Shown: one piece after another, positions 60,611-64,000 of the stretch
Layout: every line of letters begins with the position of its first letter
How positions within the stretch are numbered: position 1 is the first letter of the stretch
From: Micromonospora aurantiaca ATCC 27029
GTDB taxonomy: Bacteria; Actinomycetota; Actinomycetes; Mycobacteriales; Micromonosporaceae
DNA length: 64,000 bases
Reading direction: 5' to 3'
Assembly: GCF_000145235.1 (NCBI RefSeq)
Contig: NC_014391.1
Span: 6,591,501 to 6,655,500, forward strand
Translations under genes and position numbers: made by a program
Notes under the pieces: model-generated
Database searches by the model: none
Seen by the model: only the letters and a program-made list of their open reading frames with translations
Told to the model about the DNA's origin: nothing

Positions 60611-61345
60611 ATGCGCTCGCCATCGATCGGACGCCGCACGCGGCCGGCGTACCCGGTCCTGCTGCTCGTCGCGGCGCTCGCCGCCGGGTGCGGCGCCCCT
60701 ACCGGGCGCGCCGACAGGTGGCAGGAACCGAGTCCGATCGCGACGGCGGCGCAGCCCGCCGACCCGGCCCCGCCGGTCGCCTCCTCGTCCGCCGCGCCGT
60801 CGCGCACCGACGTGAAGCGGGTCTTCCCGGTACGGGCCGGCAACGTCGACTACCACCCGACGCACGGCGGCTACCCGGGCACCGACGTGTTCGCCGACTG
60901 CGGGGAACCGGTGGTGGCGGTGACCGACGGCGTCGTGCTGGAGGTGAGCCGCGTCGACCGGTTCGACAAGCGCGGGCCGCTGGGCCCGGACAACGGTGGG
61001 CTCTCCGTCTCGCTGCTCGGCGACGACGGGGTGCGCTACTACGGCTCGCACCTGAGCGCGATCACCGCGGGTGTCGACGCCGGGGTACGGGTGCGTGCCG
61101 GGCAGCAGCTCGGCGAGGTGGGCCGTACGGGCAACGCCAACAACGTCTGCCACCTGCACTTCGGGCTCTCCCCGAAGTGCACCGGCGCCGACGACTGGTG
61201 GATCCGCCGGGGCGTGGTCTGGCCGGCGCCGTACCTGAACTCGTGGCGCAAGGGCGGCAACCGCTCGCCGGTCACCGAGGTCACCGCCTGGCAGCGCAAG
61301 CACGGCTGCCCGGCCGCGCCCGGCCGGTCCACCCGCAGCGGCTGA
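60611..61345 (+). CDS. M23 (LytM) peptidase lipoprotein
   Basis: 244 residues from ATG 60611. Signal peptide with lipobox AALAAGC (Cys about 28), a Pro/Ala-rich spacer, then an M23 domain: HPTHGGYPGTD (first His/Asp zinc ligands) and VCHLHFGL (HxH). It may cut peptidoglycan crosslinks at the cell surface or, like many LytM proteins, only bind. Three further cysteines near the C-terminus may form disulfides. Confidence 0.88.
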   Translation: MRSPSIGRRTRPAYPVLLLVAALAAGCGAPTGRADRWQEPSPIATAAQPADPAPPVASSSAAPSRTDVKRVFPVRAGNVDYHPTHGGYPGTDVFADCGEPVVAVTDGVVLEVSRVDRFDKRGPLGPDNGGLSVSLLGDDGVRYYGSHLSAITAGVDAGVRVRAGQQLGEVGRTGNANNVCHLHFGLSPKCTGADDWWIRRGVVWPAPYLNSWRKGGNRSPVTEVTAWQRKHGCPAAPGRSTRSG

Positions 61346-61389
61346 CCGACTCGCGGTTGCGGGGCCACGCGGCGGACGGCGTATGCGCG

Positions 61390-61395
61390 TAGGTT
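61390..61395 (+). promoter_or_regulatory. -10 box TAGGTT for leaderless gene at 61403
   Basis: TAGGTT, 7 nt, ATG. Confidence 0.5.
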
Positions 61396-61402
61396 CCAGG
61401 AC

Positions 61403-62473
61403 ATGAGTGCCCGGGATCCCCTCGCCGACCTGCGCCGGATCGCGTTCCTGCTGGAACGGGCGAACGAGGCCACGTACCGGGTCCGGGCATTCCGGTCGGC
61501 GGCGAAGACGCTCGGCGCGCTGCCCGCCGCCGAGGTGGCCGAGCGGGCCCGCACCGGCAAGCTGACCGAGCTGTCCGGCGTCGGTGACGTCACCGCCCGC
61601 TGCGTGGCCGAGTCGCTGGCCGGCGAGGAGCCGGTCTACCTGCGCCGGTTGCTGGCGACGGAGGGCACCGACCTGGACGAGGCGGCGGCGAAGCTGCGGG
61701 ACGCGCTGCGCGGCGACTGCCACACCCACTCGGACTGCTCCGACGGCGGCTCACCGATCGAGGAGATGGCGCTGGCGGCGGTCGAGCTGGGCCACGAGTA
61801 CATGGTGCTCACCGACCACTCGCCGCGGCTGACTGTGGCCCGGGGCCTGACCGCGGAGCGGCTGCGCAAGCAGCTCGACCACGTCGCCGCCGTCAACGAG
61901 GCGCTGCCGAAGGGCTTCCGGATCCTCACCGGCATCGAGGTGGACATCCTCGCCGACGGCTCGCTCGACCAGGACGAGAAGCTGCTGGCGCGCCTCGACG
62001 TGGTGGTCGGTTCGGTGCACAGCGGCCTCAACGACGACCGGGCGAAGATGACCCGCCGGATGCTGACCGCGATCGCGAACCCGCACCTGGACATCCTCGG
62101 CCACTGCACCGGCCGGATGGTCTCCTCCCGGCCCGCCGGGGTGACCGGGCCGGGCGACCGGGGGCACCGGGCGCGTACCCGCAAGGAGAGCGAGTTCGAC
62201 GCGGACGCCGTCTTCGCCGCCTGTGCCGAGCACGACGTGGCCGTCGAGATCAACTCCCGGCCGGAGCGGCAGGACCCGCCGAAGCGGCTGATCCGCCTCG
62301 CGCTGGAGGCCGGGTGCCGGTTCGCCATCGACACCGACGCGCACGCGCCGGGCCAGCTCGACTGGCAGCGCTTCGGCTGCGAGCGTGCCGCGCTGTGCGG
62401 CGTACCGGCGAAGCGGGTGGTGAACACCTGGACGGCCGACCGCCTGGTGAAGTGGACGGCCGGCCGTAGCTGA
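61403..62473 (+). CDS. PHP-domain phosphoesterase with PolX-like helix-hairpin-helix N-terminus
   Basis: 356 residues. Residues 1-95 resemble the HhH part of family X DNA polymerases (LRRIAFLLERANEATYRVRAFRSAA; LTELSGVGDVTARCVAE). The polymerase palm/NTase part is missing and the PHP domain follows directly: GDCHTHSDCSDG, LTDHS, GIEVDIL, VGSVHSG, HCTG, EINS and DTDAHAP provide the metal ligands. PHP parts of PolX proteins are exonucleases or phosphatases. This shorter form is probably a DNA-repair phosphoesterase, inferred. Confidence 0.87.
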   Translation: MSARDPLADLRRIAFLLERANEATYRVRAFRSAAKTLGALPAAEVAERARTGKLTELSGVGDVTARCVAESLAGEEPVYLRRLLATEGTDLDEAAAKLRDALRGDCHTHSDCSDGGSPIEEMALAAVELGHEYMVLTDHSPRLTVARGLTAERLRKQLDHVAAVNEALPKGFRILTGIEVDILADGSLDQDEKLLARLDVVVGSVHSGLNDDRAKMTRRMLTAIANPHLDILGHCTGRMVSSRPAGVTGPGDRGHRARTRKESEFDADAVFAACAEHDVAVEINSRPERQDPPKRLIRLALEAGCRFAIDTDAHAPGQLDWQRFGCERAALCGVPAKRVVNTWTADRLVKWTAGRS

Positions 62474-62476
62474 ACG

Positions 62477-63451
62477 TCAGCCCCGGGTGGCCGGCTCGGC
62501 GGCGCGGACTGCGGGCGCCACCGCCTCCGGGCGTGGGCGACGCCGCCCGAACAGGCCCTGGGCGACCGCCACGCCGACGAGCACCACGAACGCGCCGACC
62601 GGCTGGTGCCAGTTCATCCGCTCGCCGAGCACCACCGCGCCGACGAGCACCGCGAACACCGGGATCAGGTACGTCACGGTGGACGCCGTGCTCGCCCCGG
62701 CCAGCCGGATGTTGCGCATGTTGATCACGAAGGCGAGCCCGGTGCCGAGCGCGCCGAGCGCCAGCACGCTCGCGATCACGCGCGGGGAGAGGCCGGTCGG
62801 CGACGGCGGCGTGCCGACGAACGGCGCGACGAGCGCGAGCTGCGCGGTCGCCACCAGCAGCTGGGCGGCCGACAGCGACAGCCCGGAGTACGCGCTGCCC
62901 GCGACGAACTTCTTCTGGTACGGGATGGCCAGCCCGTAGCAGGCCGCCGCGCCGAAGCACATGAGCTGGCCGACGAAGTGGGCGCCGCCCACGCCCTCCC
63001 AGACGCCGAGCACCACGAGCACGCCGGCGAAGCCCAGCCCCAGCCCGACCGCACGCCGGACGGTCAGCCGCTCGGTGCGGAACACCAGCACCGCCAGCGG
63101 CAGCACGATCAGCGGCGTGGTGGCGTTCCAGATGCCCGCGAGCATCGACTCGACCCGCTGCTCGCCGTAGCCGAACAGCGTGAACGGCACCGCGACGCCG
63201 AACGCGGCCACCACGAGCATGTGCGCCCAGACCCGGGGGTCGCGGGGCAGCCGGTCGCGCAGCACGGCGAGCACCACGAGCAGCGTCAGCGCACCGGTGG
63301 CCACCCGGTAGAGGGTGAGGTGCACGGGGTGCAGCTCGGTGACACCGACCTTGATGAACAGGAAGCTGGAGCCCCAGATGGCGGCGAGCGCGACGAACCC
63401 GGGCAGCCAGCTCCGCGCCGGCGCGCGGTCAGGAGTGATCTCGACGTTCAC
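62477..63451 (-). CDS. EamA/DMT-family transporter
   Basis: 324 residues from GTG 63451 with ten membrane segments in two EamA repeats (first AIWGSSFLFIKVG; second from about FVGQLMCFGAAACYGLAIPYQ). It is likely an exporter of amino acids or other metabolites (RhaT/YdcZ relatives); substrate unknown. It converges on the PHP gene with a 3-bp gap and is divergent from the DUF885 gene. Confidence 0.9.
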   Translation of the reverse strand: MNVEITPDRAPARSWLPGFVALAAIWGSSFLFIKVGVTELHPVHLTLYRVATGALTLLVVLAVLRDRLPRDPRVWAHMLVVAAFGVAVPFTLFGYGEQRVESMLAGIWNATTPLIVLPLAVLVFRTERLTVRRAVGLGLGFAGVLVVLGVWEGVGGAHFVGQLMCFGAAACYGLAIPYQKKFVAGSAYSGLSLSAAQLLVATAQLALVAPFVGTPPSPTGLSPRVIASVLALGALGTGLAFVINMRNIRLAGASTASTVTYLIPVFAVLVGAVVLGERMNWHQPVGAFVVLVGVAVAQGLFGRRRPRPEAVAPAVRAAEPATRG

Positions 63452-63512
63452 CCCTGACACTCTGCCGCAGAGGTACGACGAAGTCGCGCGGTATTCCGGA
63501 TGCGGGGTCACG

Positions 63513-63518
63513 TAGGGT
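63513..63518 (+). promoter_or_regulatory. -10 box TAGGGT for leaderless DUF885 gene
   Basis: TAGGGT, 6 nt, GTG 63525. Confidence 0.55.
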
Positions 63519-63524
63519 CGCCTC

Positions 63525-64000
63525 GTGGGACGAATCGATGACCTCGCCAACCGGTACGTGGCCGAGTGGGCCCCGCTGAGCCCGACCGGCGCCACCTACG
63601 TCGGCATCGCCGGCTACGACGACCAGCTCGACGACCTGTCGCCCGAGGGTTACGCGGCGCGCGCCGACCTGGCCCGCCGCACGCTCGGCGAACTCGACGT
63701 GACCGAGGCGGAGACCGAGGCGGAGCGGACCGCCCAGGAGGCCATGCAGGAGCGCCTCGGCCTGGAGCTGGCCCGCTACGACGCGGGCGAGACCGGCAGC
63801 GAGGTCAACGTGATCGCGAGCGGGCTGCACGAGATCCGGATGGTCTTCGACCTCATGCCGACCGACGGCGAGCAGGCCCGGGCGAACGTGGCCGCACGGC
63901 TCAACCGCTTCGCGTCCGCGCTGGACGGCTACAAGCGGACGCTGCGCGAGGCCGCCGCGGCGGGACGGGTCAGCTCGCGGGTGCAGCTCGTCGAGGTCGC
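63525..64000 (+). CDS. DUF885-family protein (3' truncated)
   Basis: 158 codons run to the window edge. It begins VGRIDDLANRYVAEWAPLSPTGATYVGIAGYDDQL, the N-terminal pattern of DUF885 proteins, which are M32/thermolysin-like putative metallopeptidases of about 550 residues. Only the helical N-terminus is visible; the metal site lies beyond the window. No signal peptide. Confidence 0.8.
   Translation, partial: MGRIDDLANRYVAEWAPLSPTGATYVGIAGYDDQLDDLSPEGYAARADLARRTLGELDVTEAETEAERTAQEAMQERLGLELARYDAGETGSEVNVIASGLHEIRMVFDLMPTDGEQARANVAARLNRFASALDGYKRTLREAAAAGRVSSRVQLVEV

Overview
The window is about 64 kb of very GC-rich DNA, above 70% by eye except in one patch. It comes from an actinomycete, most likely of the family Micromonosporaceae (Micromonospora or Salinispora type). 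The grounds are GTG/ATG starts with almost exclusively G/C third bases, a WhiB-family regulator, many leaderless promoters, PASTA and LytM cell-wall enzymes, and several families of short palindromic intergenic repeats. No database search was possible. Gene identities rest on motifs, lengths and gene order.

Layout. 1-2.5 kb: end of an acyl-CoA carboxylase alpha subunit coupled to an acyl-CoA dehydrogenase, with a 52-bp palindromic repeat inside the carboxylase reading frame. 2.5-7 kb: secreted tripeptidyl-peptidase-like hydrolase, a repeat-containing membrane protein, a membrane Ser/Thr kinase. 7-20.5 kb: a block whose order resembles the Mycobacterium Rv3677c-Rv3683 neighbourhood: MBL-fold hydrolase, RidA-like, DUF4177-like, two Get3/ArsA-like ATPases, WhiB4/WblA, a PASTA class A PBP and a metallophosphoesterase. 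Here a large class III cyclase-ATPase-TPR protein follows the MBL gene. 20.6-30 kb: tRNA-Pro, HAD hydrolase, Ca2+/H+ antiporter, MFS transporter, 5'-nucleotidase, cAMP-phosphodiesterase-like enzyme and a GGDEF diguanylate cyclase. 30-35.4 kb: ask-asd (aspartate pathway) and leuA, the latter behind a leader peptide with three consecutive Leu codons. 35.4-44 kb: an inverted pair of the 52-bp repeat, a DHA2 drug transporter, a secreted HNH nuclease-like lipoprotein and a five-gene Opp/Dpp peptide ABC transporter. 44.4-50.4 kb: ffs (SRP RNA)-dnaX-ybaB-recR, tRNA-Ser(GGA), and an ECF sigma factor with its DGPF/YCII partner.

50.5-56.6 kb is the accessory part. It holds a zinc-ribbon/HTH/TPR regulator with a perfect palindromic operator and a Nudix hydrolase, two hypothetical genes, then a lower-GC three-gene operon ending beside tRNA-Ser(CGA). 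That operon encodes a small membrane-anchored protein, a 460-residue protein ending in a Nudix-like domain whose catalytic glutamates are lost, and a second divergent Nudix-like protein. It is the best candidate in the window for an undescribed system; its function is unknown.

56.7-64 kb returns to core genes: deoD, an autoregulated TetR-thioesterase pair, tadA and its partner, a LytM peptidase lipoprotein, a PHP-domain protein, an EamA transporter and the start of a DUF885 protein. Leaderless starts (a -10-like hexamer 6-7 nt before the start codon) recur at more than fifteen genes.
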